A DNA stretch of 64,000 bases from Hydractinia symbiolongicarpus (lineage: Eukaryota; Cnidaria; Hydrozoa; Anthoathecata; Hydractiniidae), in contig NC_079875.1 in NCBI RefSeq assembly GCF_029227915.1, positions 27,650,001 to 27,714,000 on the forward strand, written 5' to 3'. A program made the position numbers and the translations under genes. The notes below the pieces were generated by a model. That model did no database searches. It was not told where the DNA came from and was given only the letters and a program-made list of their open reading frames with translations. The first letter of the stretch is position 1. Each line of letters begins with the position of its first letter. Positions 42,558-53,214 of the stretch are shown piece after piece.

Positions 42558-42613
42558 GGCTCAATGGTCTAGTGGCATGATTCTTGCTTTAGGTTCAAAT
42601 CCCAGTGGAGCCC
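42558..42613 (+). pseudogene. 56-nt deleted tRNA-Pro
   Basis: 3' end CCCAGTGGAGCCC. Confidence 0.85.
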
Positions 42614-42661
42614 ATTGTTGGAGTGTAACTAATGTTGTCAGTGCAATTTCCGCTTGTTTCA

Positions 42662-42667
42662 TTTTTT
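42662..42667 (+). terminator. Pol III-type T-run after Pro and short Pro
   Basis: The first run of four or more T after the Pro gene at 42405 is ATTTTTTAG, past the short copy. This predicts a joint transcript of about 260 nt. The same run follows the short copy in every unit. Confidence 0.6.
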
Positions 42668-42893
42668 AGAAAGACACTCGAAATAGCACATCCTTAATGC
42701 TATTTACTGCAGAGAACAAACCAAACTAGACTGAATCGCAAGTCTTGCCCTGAAGTTAAGAGTACTTCCTTATTGTAGGTGTTATCACATGCGCCTAACA
42801 TCCCTAACGTGCCTTTTGGATTCGGGTCAGGTACACATGTAGTAATAACTTAAACTACTCTGGGTCCCAGTCTTACGCAGTTGTATAGCTACG

Positions 42894-42965
42894 GACTCTG
42901 TGGCGCAATGGTAGCGCGTCTGACTCCAGATCAGAAGGTTGCGTGTTCAATTCACGTCAGAGTCA
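42894..42965 (+). tRNA. tRNA-Trp-CCA: tRNA-Trp(CCA)
   Basis: Consensus. Confidence 0.93.
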
Positions 42966-43164
42966 GAAAAAACAGTATTAAAACAAGGTTACAAAATAAT
43001 AATTCTTGAGTGAAGTAATTGTAAGAAGAAAATCTTGCTCCAGGTTGTGACTTCATTATTGCGTACTGAGGCTTTTTTTATATCCTTAGAGACAACGAAG
43101 ACAGTCCCTATTTTTCCAAAGCCATTCTTAATAGAATATTGTGACATGTTGCATGTGACATGGA

Positions 43165-43236
43165 GGCTCAATGGTCTAGTGGCATGATTCTCGCTTTGGG
43201 TGCGAGAGGTCCCGGGTTCAAATCCCGGTTGAGCCC
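43165..43236 (+). tRNA. tRNA-Pro-TGG: tRNA-Pro(TGG)
   Basis: Consensus. Confidence 0.93.
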
Positions 43237-43316
43237 ATTATTAAAGTGTAACTAATGTTAAAGATAGGGACTGTCTTCTCGTCTCTATGGATATAATAAA
43301 ATGCACGGGACATAGA

Positions 43317-43372
43317 GGCTCAATGGTCTAGTGGCATGATTCTTGCTTCAGGTTCAAATCCCGGTTGAGCCC
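43317..43372 (+). pseudogene. 56-nt deleted tRNA-Pro
   Basis: GCTTCAGG variant. Confidence 0.85.
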
Positions 43373-43652
43373 ATTGTTGGAGTGTAACTAATGTTGTCAG
43401 TGCAATTTCCGCTTGTTTCATTTTTTAGAAAGACACTCGAAATAGCACATCCTTAATGCTATTTACTGCAGAGAACAAACCAAAGTAGACTGAATCGCAA
43501 GTCTTCCCCTGAAGTTAAGAGTACTTCCTTATTGTAGATGTTATCACATGCGCCTAACATCCCTTACGTGCATTTTGGATTCGGGTCAGGCACACATGTA
43601 GTAATAACTTAAACTACTCTGGGTCCCAGTCTTACGCAGTTGTATAGCTACG

Positions 43653-43724
43653 GACTCTGTGGCGCAATGGTAGCGCGTCTGACTCCAGATCAGAAGGTTG
43701 CGTGTTCAATTCACGTCAGAGTCA
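43653..43724 (+). tRNA. tRNA-Trp-CCA: tRNA-Trp(CCA)
   Basis: Consensus. Confidence 0.93.
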
Positions 43725-43923
43725 GAAAAAACAGTATTAAAACAAGGTTACAAAATAATAGTTCTTGAGTTAAGTAATTGTAAGAAGAAAATCTTGCTTC
43801 AGGTTGTGACTTCATTATTGCGATTGAGGCTTTTTTTTATATCCTTAGAGACAACGAAGACAGTCCCTATTTTTCCAAATCCATTCTTAATAGAACATTG
43901 TGATATGTTGCATATGACATGGA

Positions 43924-43995
43924 GGCTCAATGGTCTAGTGGCATGATTCTCGCTTTGGGTGCGTGAGGTCCCGGGTTCAAATCCCGGTTGAGCCC
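43924..43995 (+). tRNA. tRNA-Pro-TGG: tRNA-Pro(TGG)
   Basis: GCGTG anticodon-stem variant. Confidence 0.87.
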
Positions 43996-44076
43996 ATTAT
44001 TAAAGTGTAACTAATGTTAAAGATAGGGACTGTCTTCTTCGTCTCTATGGATATAATAAAATGCACGGGACATAGA

Positions 44077-44132
44077 GGCTCAATGGTCTAGTGGCATGAT
44101 TCTTGCTTTAGGTTCAAATCCCAGTGGAGCCC
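44077..44132 (+). pseudogene. 56-nt deleted tRNA-Pro
   Basis: CCCAGTGGAGCCC end. Confidence 0.85.
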
Positions 44133-44412
44133 ATTGTTGGAGTGTAACTAATGTTGTCAGTGCAATTTCCGCTTGTTTCATTTTTTAGAAAGACACTCGA
44201 AATAGCACATCCTTAATGCTATTTACTGCAGAGAACAAACCAAACTAGACTGAATCGCAAGTCTTGCCCTGAAGTTAAGAGTACTTCCTTATTGTAGGTG
44301 TTATCACATGCGCCTAACATCCCTAACGTGCCTTTTGGATTCGGGTCAGGTACACATGTAGTAATAACTTAAACTACTCTGGGTCCCAGTCTTACGCAGT
44401 TGTATAGCTACG

Positions 44413-44484
44413 GACTCTGTGGCGCAATGGTAGCGCGTCTGACTCCAGATCAGAAGGTTGCGTGTTCAATTCACGTCAGAGTCA
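44413..44484 (+). tRNA. tRNA-Trp-CCA: tRNA-Trp(CCA)
   Basis: Consensus. Confidence 0.93.
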
Positions 44485-44684
44485 GAAAAAACAGTCTTAA
44501 AACATGGTTACAAAATAATGGTTCTTGAGTGAAGTAATTGTAAGAAGAAAATCTTGCTCCAGGTTGTGACTTCATTATTGCGTACTGAGGCTTTTTTTTA
44601 TATCCTTAGAGACAACGAAGACAGTCCCTATTTTTCCAAAGCCATTCTTAATAGAACATTGTGACATGTTGCATGTGACATGGA

Positions 44685-44756
44685 GGCTCAATGGTCTAGT
44701 GGCATGATTCTCGCTTTGGGTGCGAGAGGTCCCGGGTTCAAATCCCGGTTGAGCCC
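44685..44756 (+). tRNA. tRNA-Pro-TGG: tRNA-Pro(TGG)
   Basis: Consensus. Confidence 0.93.
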
Positions 44757-44837
44757 AATATTAAAGTGTAACTAATGTTAAAGATAGGGACTGTCTTCTT
44801 CGTCTCTATGGATATAATAAAATGCACGGGACATAGA

Positions 44838-44893
44838 GGCTCAATGGTCTAGTGGCATGATTCTTGCTTTAGGTTCAAATCCCGGTTGAGCCC
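44838..44893 (+). pseudogene. 56-nt deleted tRNA-Pro
   Basis: Short form, consensus. Confidence 0.85.
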
Positions 44894-45173
44894 ATTGTTG
44901 GAGTGTAACTAATGTTGTCAGTGCTATTTCCGCTTGTTTCATTTTTTACAAAGACACTCGAAATAGCTCATCCTTAATGCTCTTTACTGCAGAGAACAAA
45001 CCAAACTCGTCTGAATCGCAAGTCTTGCCCTGAAGTTAAGAGTACTTCCTTATTTTAGGTGTTATCACATGCGCCTAACATCCCTAACGTGCCTTTTGGA
45101 TTCGGGTCAGGTACACATGTAGTAATAACTTAAACTACTCTGGGTCCCAGTCTTACGCAGTTGTATAGCTACG

Positions 45174-45250
45174 GACTCTGTGGCGCAATAACTCTGTAGC
45201 GCGTCTGACTCCAGATCAGAAGGTTGCGTGTTCAATTCACGTCAGAGTCA
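45174..45250 (+). tRNA. tRNA-Trp-CCA: tRNA-Trp(CCA) with D-loop insertion
   Basis: Same 5-nt net insertion as 31548; probably non-functional. Confidence 0.8.
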
Positions 45251-45449
45251 GAAAAAACAGTATTAAAACATGGTTACAAAATAATAGTTCTTGAGTTAAG
45301 TAATTGTAAGAAGAAAATCTTGCTTCAGGTTGTGACTTCATTATTGCGTACTGAGGCTTTTTTTATATCCTTAGAGACAACGAAGACAGTCCCCATTTTT
45401 CCAAAGCCATTCCTAAGAGAACATTGTGACATGTTGCATGTGACATGGA

Positions 45450-45521
45450 GGCTCAATGGTCTAGTGGCATGATTCTCGCTTTGGGTGCGAGAGGTCCCGG
45501 GTTCAAATCCCGGTTGAGCCC
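45450..45521 (+). tRNA. tRNA-Pro-TGG: tRNA-Pro(TGG)
   Basis: Consensus. Confidence 0.93.
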
Positions 45522-45602
45522 TTTATTAAAGAGTTACTAATGTTAAAGATAGGGACTGTCTTCTTCGTCTCTATGGATATAATAAAATGCAAGGGACATA
45601 GA

Positions 45603-45658
45603 GGCTCAATGGTCTAGTGGCATGATTCTTGCTTTAGGTTCAAATCCCGGTTGAGCCC
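45603..45658 (+). pseudogene. 56-nt deleted tRNA-Pro
   Basis: Short form, consensus. Confidence 0.85.
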
Positions 45659-45937
45659 ATTGTTGGAGTGTAACTAATGTTGTCAGTGCAATTTCCGCTT
45701 GTTTCATTTTTTACAAAGACACTCGAAATAGCACATCCTTAATGCTATTTACTGAAGAGAACAAACCAAACTCGACTGAATCGCAAGTCTTGCCCTGAAG
45801 TTAAGAGTACTTCCTTATTGTAGGTGTTATAACATGCGCCTAACATCCCTAACGTGCCTTTTGGATTCGGGTCAGGCACACATGTAGTAATAACTTAACT
45901 ACTCTGGGTCCCAGTCTTACGCAGTTGTATAGCCACG

Positions 45938-46009
45938 GACTCTGTGGCGCAATGGTAGCGCGTCTGACTCCAGATCAGAAGGTTGCGTGTTCAATTCACG
46001 TCAGAGTTA
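45938..46009 (+). tRNA. tRNA-Trp-CCA: tRNA-Trp(CCA)
   Basis: 3' end GTTA; first of a doublet. Confidence 0.9.
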
Positions 46010-46112
46010 GAAAAAACAGTATTAAAACATGGTTACAAAATAATGGTTCTTGAGTGAAGTAGTTGTAAGAAGAAAATCTTGCTCCACGCTGTGACTGTTG
46101 TGAATGGCTACG

Positions 46113-46184
46113 GACTCTGTGGCGCAATGGTAGCGCGTCTGACTCCAGATCAGAAGGTTGCGTGTTCAATTCACGTCAGAGTCA
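46113..46184 (+). tRNA. tRNA-Trp-CCA: tRNA-Trp(CCA)
   Basis: Consensus; second of the doublet. Confidence 0.93.
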
Positions 46185-46384
46185 GAAAAAACAGTATTAA
46201 AACATGGTTACAAAATAATGGTTCTTGAGTGAAGTAATTGTAAGAAGAAAATCTTGCTCCAGGTTGTGACTTCATTATTGCGTACTGAGGCTTTTTTTTA
46301 TATCCTTAGAGACAACGAAGACAGTCCCTATTTTTCCAAAGCCATTCCTAAGAGAACATTGTGACATGTTGCATGTGACATGGA

Positions 46385-46456
46385 GGCTCAATGGTCTAGT
46401 GGCATGATTCTCGCTTTGGGTGCGAGAGGTCCCGGGTTCAAATCCCGGTTGAGCCC
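46385..46456 (+). tRNA. tRNA-Pro-TGG: tRNA-Pro(TGG)
   Basis: Consensus. Confidence 0.93.
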
Positions 46457-46537
46457 AATATTAAAGTGTAACTAATGTTAAAGATAGGGACTGTCTTCTT
46501 CGTCTCTATGGATATAATAAAATGCACGGGACATAGA

Positions 46538-46593
46538 GGCTCAATGGTCTAGTGGCATGATTCTTGCTTTAGGTTCAAATCCCGGTTGAGCCC
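46538..46593 (+). pseudogene. 56-nt deleted tRNA-Pro
   Basis: Short form, consensus. Confidence 0.85.
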
Positions 46594-46873
46594 ATTGTTG
46601 GAGTGTAACTAATGTTGTCAGTGCAATTTCCGCTTGTTTCATTTTTTACAAAGACACTCGAAATAGCTCATCCTTAATGCTCTTTACTGCAGAGAACAAA
46701 CCAAACTCGTCTGAATCGCAAGTCTTGCCCTGAAGTTAAGAGTACTTCCTTATTTTAGGTGTTATCACATGCGCCTAACATCCCTAACGTGCCTTTTGGA
46801 TTCGGGTCAGGTACACATGTAGTAATAACTTAAACTACTCTGGGTCCCAGTCTTACGCAGTTGTATAGCTACG

Positions 46874-46950
46874 GACTCTGTGGCGCAATAACTCTGTAGC
46901 GCGTCTGACTCCAGATCAGAAGGTTGCGTGTTCAATTCACGTCAGAGTCA
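46874..46950 (+). tRNA. tRNA-Trp-CCA: tRNA-Trp(CCA) with D-loop insertion
   Basis: Same insertion as 31548. Confidence 0.8.
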
Positions 46951-47150
46951 GAAAAAACAGTATTAAAACATGGTTACAAAATAATAGTTCTTAAGTTAAG
47001 TAATTGTAAGAAGAAAATCTTGCTTCAGGTTGTGACTTCATTATTGCGTACTGATGCTTTTTTTTATGTCCTTAGAGACAACGAAGACAGTCCCTATTTT
47101 TCCAAATCCATTCTTAATAGAACATTGTGACATGTTGCATGTGACATGGA

Positions 47151-47222
47151 GGCTCAATGGTCTAGTGGCATGATTCTCGCTTTGGGTGCGAGAGGTCCCG
47201 GGTTCAAATCTCGGTTGAGCCC
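47151..47222 (+). tRNA. tRNA-Pro-TGG: tRNA-Pro(TGG)
   Basis: T-stem CTCGG wobble variant. Confidence 0.9.
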
Positions 47223-47303
47223 CTAATTAAAGAGTAACTAATGTTAAAGATAGGGACTGTCTTCTTCGTCTCTATGGATATAATAAAGTGCAAGGGACAT
47301 AGA

Positions 47304-47359
47304 GGCTCAATGGTCTAGTGGCATGATTCTTGCTTTAGGTTCAAATCCCGGTTGAGCCC
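47304..47359 (+). pseudogene. 56-nt deleted tRNA-Pro
   Basis: Short form, consensus. Confidence 0.85.
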
Positions 47360-47638
47360 ATTGTTGGAGTGTAACTAATGTTGTCAGTGCAATTTCCGCT
47401 TGTTTCATTTTTTACAAAGACACTCGAAATAGCACATTCTTAATGCTATTTACTGAAGAGAACAAACCAAACTCGACTGAATCGCAAGTCTTGCCCTGAA
47501 GTTAAGAGTACTTCCTTATTGTAGGTGTTATCACATGCGCCTAACATCCCTAACGTGCCTTTTGGATTCGGGTCAGGCACACATGTAGTAATAACTTAAC
47601 TACTCTGTGTCCCAGTCTTACGCAGTTGTATAGCCACG

Positions 47639-47710
47639 GACTCTGTGGCGCAATGGTAGCGCGTCTGACTCCAGATCAGAAGGTTGCGTGTTCAATTCAC
47701 GTCAGAGTCA
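47639..47710 (+). tRNA. tRNA-Trp-CCA: tRNA-Trp(CCA)
   Basis: Consensus. Confidence 0.93.
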
Positions 47711-47909
47711 GAAAAAACAGTATTAAAACATGGTTACAAAATAATGGTTCTTGAGTGAAGTAATTGTAAGAAGAAAATCTTGCTCGAAGTTGTGACTTCA
47801 TTATTGCGTACTGAGGCTTTTTTTATATCCTTAGAGACAACGAAGACAGTCCCCATTTTTCCAAAGCCATTCCTAAGAGAACATTGTGACATGTTGCGTG
47901 TGACATGGA

Positions 47910-47981
47910 GGCTCAATGGTCTAGTGGCATGATTCTCGCTTTGGGTGCGAGAGGTCCCGGGTTCAAATCCCGGTTGAGCCC
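47910..47981 (+). tRNA. tRNA-Pro-TGG: tRNA-Pro(TGG)
   Basis: Consensus. Confidence 0.93.
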
Positions 47982-48062
47982 TTTATTAAAGAGTAACTAG
48001 TGTTAAAGATAGGGACTGTCTTCTTCGTCTCTATGGATATAATAAAATGCAAGGGACATGGA

Positions 48063-48118
48063 GGCTCAATGGTCTAGTGGCATGATTCTTGCTTTAGGTT
48101 CAAATCCCGGTTGAGCCC
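48063..48118 (+). pseudogene. 56-nt deleted tRNA-Pro
   Basis: Short form, consensus. Confidence 0.85.
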
Positions 48119-48398
48119 ATTGTTGGAGTGTAACTAATGTTGTCAGTGCAATTTCCGCTCGTTTCATTTTTTACAAAGACACTCGAAATAGCACATCCTT
48201 AATGCTATTTACTGCAGAGAACAAACCAAACTCGTCTGAATCGCAAGTCTTGCCCTGAAGTTAAGAGTACTTCCTTATTTTAGGTGTTATCACATGCGCC
48301 TAACATCCCTAACGTGCCTTTTGGATTCGGGTCAGGTACACATGTAGTAATAACTTAAACTACTCTGGGTCCCAGTCTTACGCAGTTGTATAGCTACG

Positions 48399-48470
48399 GA
48401 CTCTGTGGCGCAATGGTAGCGCGTCTGACTCCAGATCAGAAGGTTGCGTGTTCAATTCACGTCAGAGTCA
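48399..48470 (+). tRNA. tRNA-Trp-CCA: tRNA-Trp(CCA)
   Basis: Consensus. Confidence 0.93.
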
Positions 48471-48669
48471 GAAAAAACAGTATTAAAACAAGGTTACAAA
48501 ATAATAGTTCTTGAGTTAAGTAATTGTAAGAAGAAAATCTTGCTTCAGGTTGTGACTTCATTATTGCGATTGAGGCTTTTTTTTATATCCTTAGAGACAA
48601 CGAAGACAGTCCCTATTTTTCCAAATCCATTCTTAATAGAACATTGTGATATGTTGCATATGACATGGA

Positions 48670-48741
48670 GGCTCAATGGTCTAGTGGCATGATTCTCGCT
48701 TTGGGTGCGTGAGGTCCCGGGTTCAAATCCCGGTTGAGCCC
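48670..48741 (+). tRNA. tRNA-Pro-TGG: tRNA-Pro(TGG)
   Basis: GCGTG anticodon-stem variant. Confidence 0.87.
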
Positions 48742-48822
48742 ATTATTAAAGTGTAACTAATGTTAAAGATAGGGACTGTCTTCTTCGTCTCTATGGATAT
48801 AATAAAATGCACGGGACATAGA

Positions 48823-48878
48823 GGCTCAATGGTCTAGTGGCATGATTCTTGCTTTAGGTTCAAATCCCAGTGGAGCCC
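48823..48878 (+). pseudogene. 56-nt deleted tRNA-Pro
   Basis: CCCAGTGGAGCCC end. Confidence 0.85.
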
Positions 48879-49158
48879 ATTGTTGGAGTGTAACTAATGT
48901 TGTCAGTGCAATTTCCGCTTGTTTCATTTTTTAGAAAGACACTCGAAATAGCACATCCTTAATGCTATTTACTGCAGAGAACAAACCAAACTAGACTGAA
49001 TCGCAAGTCTTGCCCTGAAGTTAAGAGTACTTCCTTATTGTAGGTGTTATCACATGCGCCTAACATCCCTAACGTGCCTTTTGGATTCGGGTCAGGTACA
49101 CATGTAGTAATAACTTAAACTACTCTGGGTCCCAGTCTTACGCAGTTGTATAGCTACG

Positions 49159-49230
49159 GACTCTGTGGCGCAATGGTAGCGCGTCTGACTCCAGATCAGA
49201 AGGTTGCGTGTTCAATTCACGTCAGAGTCA
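49159..49230 (+). tRNA. tRNA-Trp-CCA: tRNA-Trp(CCA)
   Basis: Consensus; followed by GAAAAACAG, one A fewer than elsewhere. Confidence 0.93.
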
Positions 49231-49428
49231 GAAAAACAGTATTAAAACATGGTTACAAAATAATGGTTCTTGAGTGAAGTAATTGTAAGAAGAAAATCTT
49301 GCTCCAGGTTGTGACTTCATTATTGCGTACTGAGGCTTTTTTTATATCCTTAGAGACAACGAAGACAGTCCCTATTTTTCCAAAGCCATTCTTAATAGAA
49401 TATTGTGACATGTTGCATGTGACATGGA

Positions 49429-49500
49429 GGCTCAATGGTCTAGTGGCATGATTCTCGCTTTGGGTGCGAGAGGTCCCGGGTTCAAATCCCGGTTGAGCCC
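49429..49500 (+). tRNA. tRNA-Pro-TGG: tRNA-Pro(TGG)
   Basis: Consensus. Confidence 0.93.
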
Positions 49501-49580
49501 ATTATTAAAGTGTAACTAATGTTAAAGATAGGGACTGTCTTCTCGTCTCTATGGATATAATAAAATGCACGGGACATAGA

Positions 49581-49636
49581 GGCTCAATGGTCTAGTGGCA
49601 TGATTCTTGCTTCAGGTTCAAATCCCGGTTGAGCCC
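49581..49636 (+). pseudogene. 56-nt deleted tRNA-Pro
   Basis: GCTTCAGG variant. Confidence 0.85.
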
Positions 49637-49916
49637 ATTGTTGGAGTGTAACTAATGTTGTCAGTGCAATTTCCGCTTGTTTCATTTTTTAGAAAGACAC
49701 TCGAAATAGCACATCCTTAATGCTATTTACTGCAGAGAACAAACCAAAGTAGACTGAATCGCAAGTCTTCCCCTGAAGTTAAGAGTACTTCCTTATTGTA
49801 GATGTTATCACATGCGCCTAACATCCCTTACGTGCATTTTGGATTCGGGTCAGGCACACATGTAGTAATAACTTAAACTACTCTGGGTCCCAGTCTTACG
49901 CAGTTGTATAGCTACG

Positions 49917-49988
49917 GACTCTGTGGCGCAATGGTAGCGCGTCTGACTCCAGATCAGAAGGTTGCGTGTTCAATTCACGTCAGAGTCA
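49917..49988 (+). tRNA. tRNA-Trp-CCA: tRNA-Trp(CCA)
   Basis: Consensus. Confidence 0.93.
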
Positions 49989-50187
49989 GAAAAAACAGTA
50001 TTAAAACAAGGTTACAAAATAATAGTTCTTGAGTTAAGTAATTGTAAGAAGAAAATCTTGCTTCAGGTTGTGACTTCATTATTGCGATTGAGGCTTTTTT
50101 TTATATCCTTAGAGACAACGAAGACAGTCCCTATTTTTCCAAATCCATTCTTAATAGAACATTGTGATATGTTGCATATGACATGGA

Positions 50188-50259
50188 GGCTCAATGGTCT
50201 AGTGGCATGATTCTCGCTTTGGGTGCGTGAGGTCCCGGGTTCAAATCCCGGTTGAGCCC
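50188..50259 (+). tRNA. tRNA-Pro-TGG: tRNA-Pro(TGG)
   Basis: GCGTG anticodon-stem variant. Confidence 0.87.
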
Positions 50260-50340
50260 ATTATTAAAGTGTAACTAATGTTAAAGATAGGGACTGTCTT
50301 CTTCGTCTCTATGGATATAATAAAATGCACGGGACATAGA

Positions 50341-50396
50341 GGCTCAATGGTCTAGTGGCATGATTCTTGCTTTAGGTTCAAATCCCAGTGGAGCCC
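50341..50396 (+). pseudogene. 56-nt deleted tRNA-Pro
   Basis: CCCAGTGGAGCCC end. Confidence 0.85.
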
Positions 50397-50676
50397 ATTG
50401 TTGGAGTGTAACTAATGTTGTCAGTGCAATTTCCGCTTGTTTCATTTTTTAGAAAGACACTCGAAATAGCACATCCTTAATGCTATTTACTGCAGAGAAC
50501 AAACCAAACTAGACTGAATCGCAAGTCTTGCCCTGAAGTTAAGAGTACTTCCTTATTGTAGGTGTTATCACATGCGCCTAACATCCCTAACGTGCCTTTT
50601 GGATTCGGGTCAGGTACACATGTAGTAATAACTTAAACTACTCTGGGTCCCAGTCTTACGCAGTTGTATAGCTACG

Positions 50677-50748
50677 GACTCTGTGGCGCAATGGTAGCGC
50701 GTCTGACTCCAGATCAGAAGGTTGCGTGTTCAATTCACGTCAGAGTCA
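50677..50748 (+). tRNA. tRNA-Trp-CCA: tRNA-Trp(CCA)
   Basis: Consensus. Confidence 0.93.
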
Positions 50749-50948
50749 GAAAAAACAGTATTAAAACATGGTTACAAAATAATGGTTCTTGAGTGAAGTA
50801 ATTGTAAGAAGAAAATCTTGCTCCAGGTTGTGACTTCATTATTGCGTACTGAGGCTTTTTTTTATATCCTTAGAGACAACGAAGACAGTCCCTATTTTTC
50901 CAAAGCCATTCTTAATAGAACATTGTGACATGTTGCATGTGACATGGA

Positions 50949-51020
50949 GGCTCAATGGTCTAGTGGCATGATTCTCGCTTTGGGTGCGAGAGGTCGCGGG
51001 TTCAAATCCCGGTTGAGCCC
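50949..51020 (+). tRNA. tRNA-Pro-TGG: tRNA-Pro(TGG)
   Basis: GGTCGCGGG: first T-stem pair (49/65) becomes G-G. Confidence 0.88.
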
Positions 51021-51101
51021 AATATTAAAGTGTAACTAATGTTAAAGATAGGGACTGTCTTCTTCGTCTCTATGGATATAATAAAATGCACGGGACATAG
51101 A

Positions 51102-51157
51102 GGCTCAATGGTCTAGTGGCATGATTCTTGCTTTAGGTTCAAATCCCGGTTGAGCCC
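51102..51157 (+). pseudogene. 56-nt deleted tRNA-Pro
   Basis: Short form, consensus. Confidence 0.85.
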
Positions 51158-51437
51158 ATTGTTGGAGTGTAACTAATGTTGTCAGTGCAATTTCCGCTTG
51201 TTTCATTTTTTACAAAGACACTCGAAATAGCTCATCCTTAATGCTCTTTACTGCAGAGAACAAACCAAACTCGTCTGAATCGCAAGTCTTGCCCTGAAGT
51301 TAAGAGTACTTCCTTATTTTAGGTGTTATCACATGCGCCTAACATCCCTAACGTGCCTTTTGGATTCGGGTCAGGTACACATGTAGTAATAACTTAAACT
51401 ACTCTGGGTCCCAGTCTTACGCAGTTGTATAGCTACG

Positions 51438-51514
51438 GACTCTGTGGCGCAATAACTCTGTAGCGCGTCTGACTCCAGATCAGAAGGTTGCGTGTTCAAT
51501 TCACGTCAGAGTCA
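51438..51514 (+). tRNA. tRNA-Trp-CCA: tRNA-Trp(CCA) with D-loop insertion
   Basis: Same insertion as 31548. Confidence 0.8.
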
Positions 51515-51713
51515 GAAAAAACAGTATTAAAACATGGTTACAAAATAATAGTTCTTGAGTTAAGTAATTGTAAGAAGAAAATCTTGCTTCAGGTTGTGAC
51601 TTCATTATTGCGTACTGAGGCTTTTTTTATATCCTTAGAGACAACGAAGACAGTCCCCATTTTTCCAAAGCCATTCCTAAGAGAACATTGTGACATGTTG
51701 CATGTGACATGGA

Positions 51714-51785
51714 GGCTCAATGGTCTAGTGGCATGATTCTCGCTTTGGGTGCGAGAGGTCCCGGGTTCAAATCCCGGTTGAGCCC
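51714..51785 (+). tRNA. tRNA-Pro-TGG: tRNA-Pro(TGG)
   Basis: Consensus. Confidence 0.93.
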
Positions 51786-51866
51786 TTTATTAAAGAGTTA
51801 CTAATGTTAAAGATAGGGACTGTCTTCTTCGTCTCTATGGATATAATAAAATGCAAGGGACATAGA

Positions 51867-51922
51867 GGCTCAATGGTCTAGTGGCATGATTCTTGCTTTA
51901 GGTTCAAATCCCGGTTGAGCCC
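51867..51922 (+). pseudogene. 56-nt deleted tRNA-Pro
   Basis: Short form, consensus. Confidence 0.85.
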
Positions 51923-52201
51923 ATTGTTGGAGTGTAACTAATGTTGTCAGTGCAATTTCCGCTTGTTTCATTTTTTACAAAGACACTCGAAATAGCACAT
52001 CCTTAATGCTATTTACTGAAGAGAACAAACCAAACTCGACTGAATCGCAAGTCTTGCCCTGAAGTTAAGAGTACTTCCTTATTGTAGGTGTTATAACATG
52101 CGCCTAACATCCCTAACGTGCCTTTTGGATTCGGGTCAGGCACACATGTAGTAATAACTTAACTACTCTGGGTCCCAGTCTTACGCAGTTGTATAGCCAC
52201 G

Positions 52202-52273
52202 GACTCTGTGGCGCAATGGTAGCGCGTCTGACTCCAGATCAGAAGGTTGCGTGTTCAATTCACGTCAGAGTTA
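52202..52273 (+). tRNA. tRNA-Trp-CCA: tRNA-Trp(CCA)
   Basis: 3' end GTTA; first of a doublet. Confidence 0.9.
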
Positions 52274-52376
52274 GAAAAAACAGTATTAAAACATGGTTAC
52301 AAAATAATGGTTCTTGAGTGAAGTAGTTGTAAGAAGAAAATCTTGCTCCACGCTGTGACTGTTGTGAATGGCTACG

Positions 52377-52448
52377 GACTCTGTGGCGCAATGGTAGCGC
52401 GTCTGACTCCAGATCAGAAGGTTGCGTGTTCAATTCACGTCAGAGTCA
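52377..52448 (+). tRNA. tRNA-Trp-CCA: tRNA-Trp(CCA)
   Basis: Consensus; second of the doublet. Confidence 0.93.
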
Positions 52449-52648
52449 GAAAAAACAGTATTAAAACATGGTTACAAAATAATGGTTCTTGAGTGAAGTA
52501 ATTGTAAGAAGAAAATCTTGCTCCAGGTTGTGACTTCATTATTGCGTACTGAGGCTTTTTTTTATATCCTTAGAGACAACGAAGACAGTCCCTATTTTTC
52601 CAAAGCCATTCTTAATAGAACATTGTGACATGTTGCATGTGACATGGA

Positions 52649-52720
52649 GGCTCAATGGTCTAGTGGCATGATTCTCGCTTTGGGTGCGAGAGGTCCCGGG
52701 TTCAAATCCCGGTTGAGCCC
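52649..52720 (+). tRNA. tRNA-Pro-TGG: tRNA-Pro(TGG)
   Basis: Consensus. Confidence 0.93.
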
Positions 52721-52801
52721 AATATTAAAGTGTAACTAATGTTAAAGATAGGGACTGTCTTCTTCGTCTCTATGGATATAATAAAATGCACGGGACATAG
52801 A

Positions 52802-52857
52802 GGCTCAATGGTCTAGTGGCATGATTCTTGCTTTAGGTTCAAATCCCGGTTGAGCCC
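52802..52857 (+). pseudogene. 56-nt deleted tRNA-Pro
   Basis: Short form, consensus. Confidence 0.85.
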
Positions 52858-53137
52858 ATTGTTGGAGTGTAACTAATGTTGTCAGTGCAATTTCCGCTTG
52901 TTTCATTTTTTACAAAGACACTCGAAATAGCTCATCCTTAATGCTCTTTACTGCAGAGAACAAACCAAACTCGTCTGAATCGCAAGTCTTGCCCTGAAGT
53001 TAAGAGTACTTCCTTATTTTAGGTGTTATCACATGCGCCTAACATCCCTAACGTGCCTTTTGGATTCGGGTCAGGTACACATGTAGTAATAACTTAAACT
53101 ACTCTGGGTCCCAGTCTTACGCAGTTGTATAGCTACG

Positions 53138-53214
53138 GACTCTGTGGCGCAATAACTCTGTAGCGCGTCTGACTCCAGATCAGAAGGTTGCGTGTTCAAT
53201 TCACGTCAGAGTCA
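53138..53214 (+). tRNA. tRNA-Trp-CCA: tRNA-Trp(CCA) with D-loop insertion
   Basis: Same insertion as 31548. Confidence 0.8.

Larger units (their letters stand above)
42075..47126. repeat. Higher-order duplication of about 5 kb, copy 1 (offset 6,264/6,265)
   Basis: All tRNA positions here recur 6,264 or 6,265 bp downstream with the same private variants, such as the Trp D-loop insertions and the GCGTG Pro anticodon stem. Confidence 0.85.
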
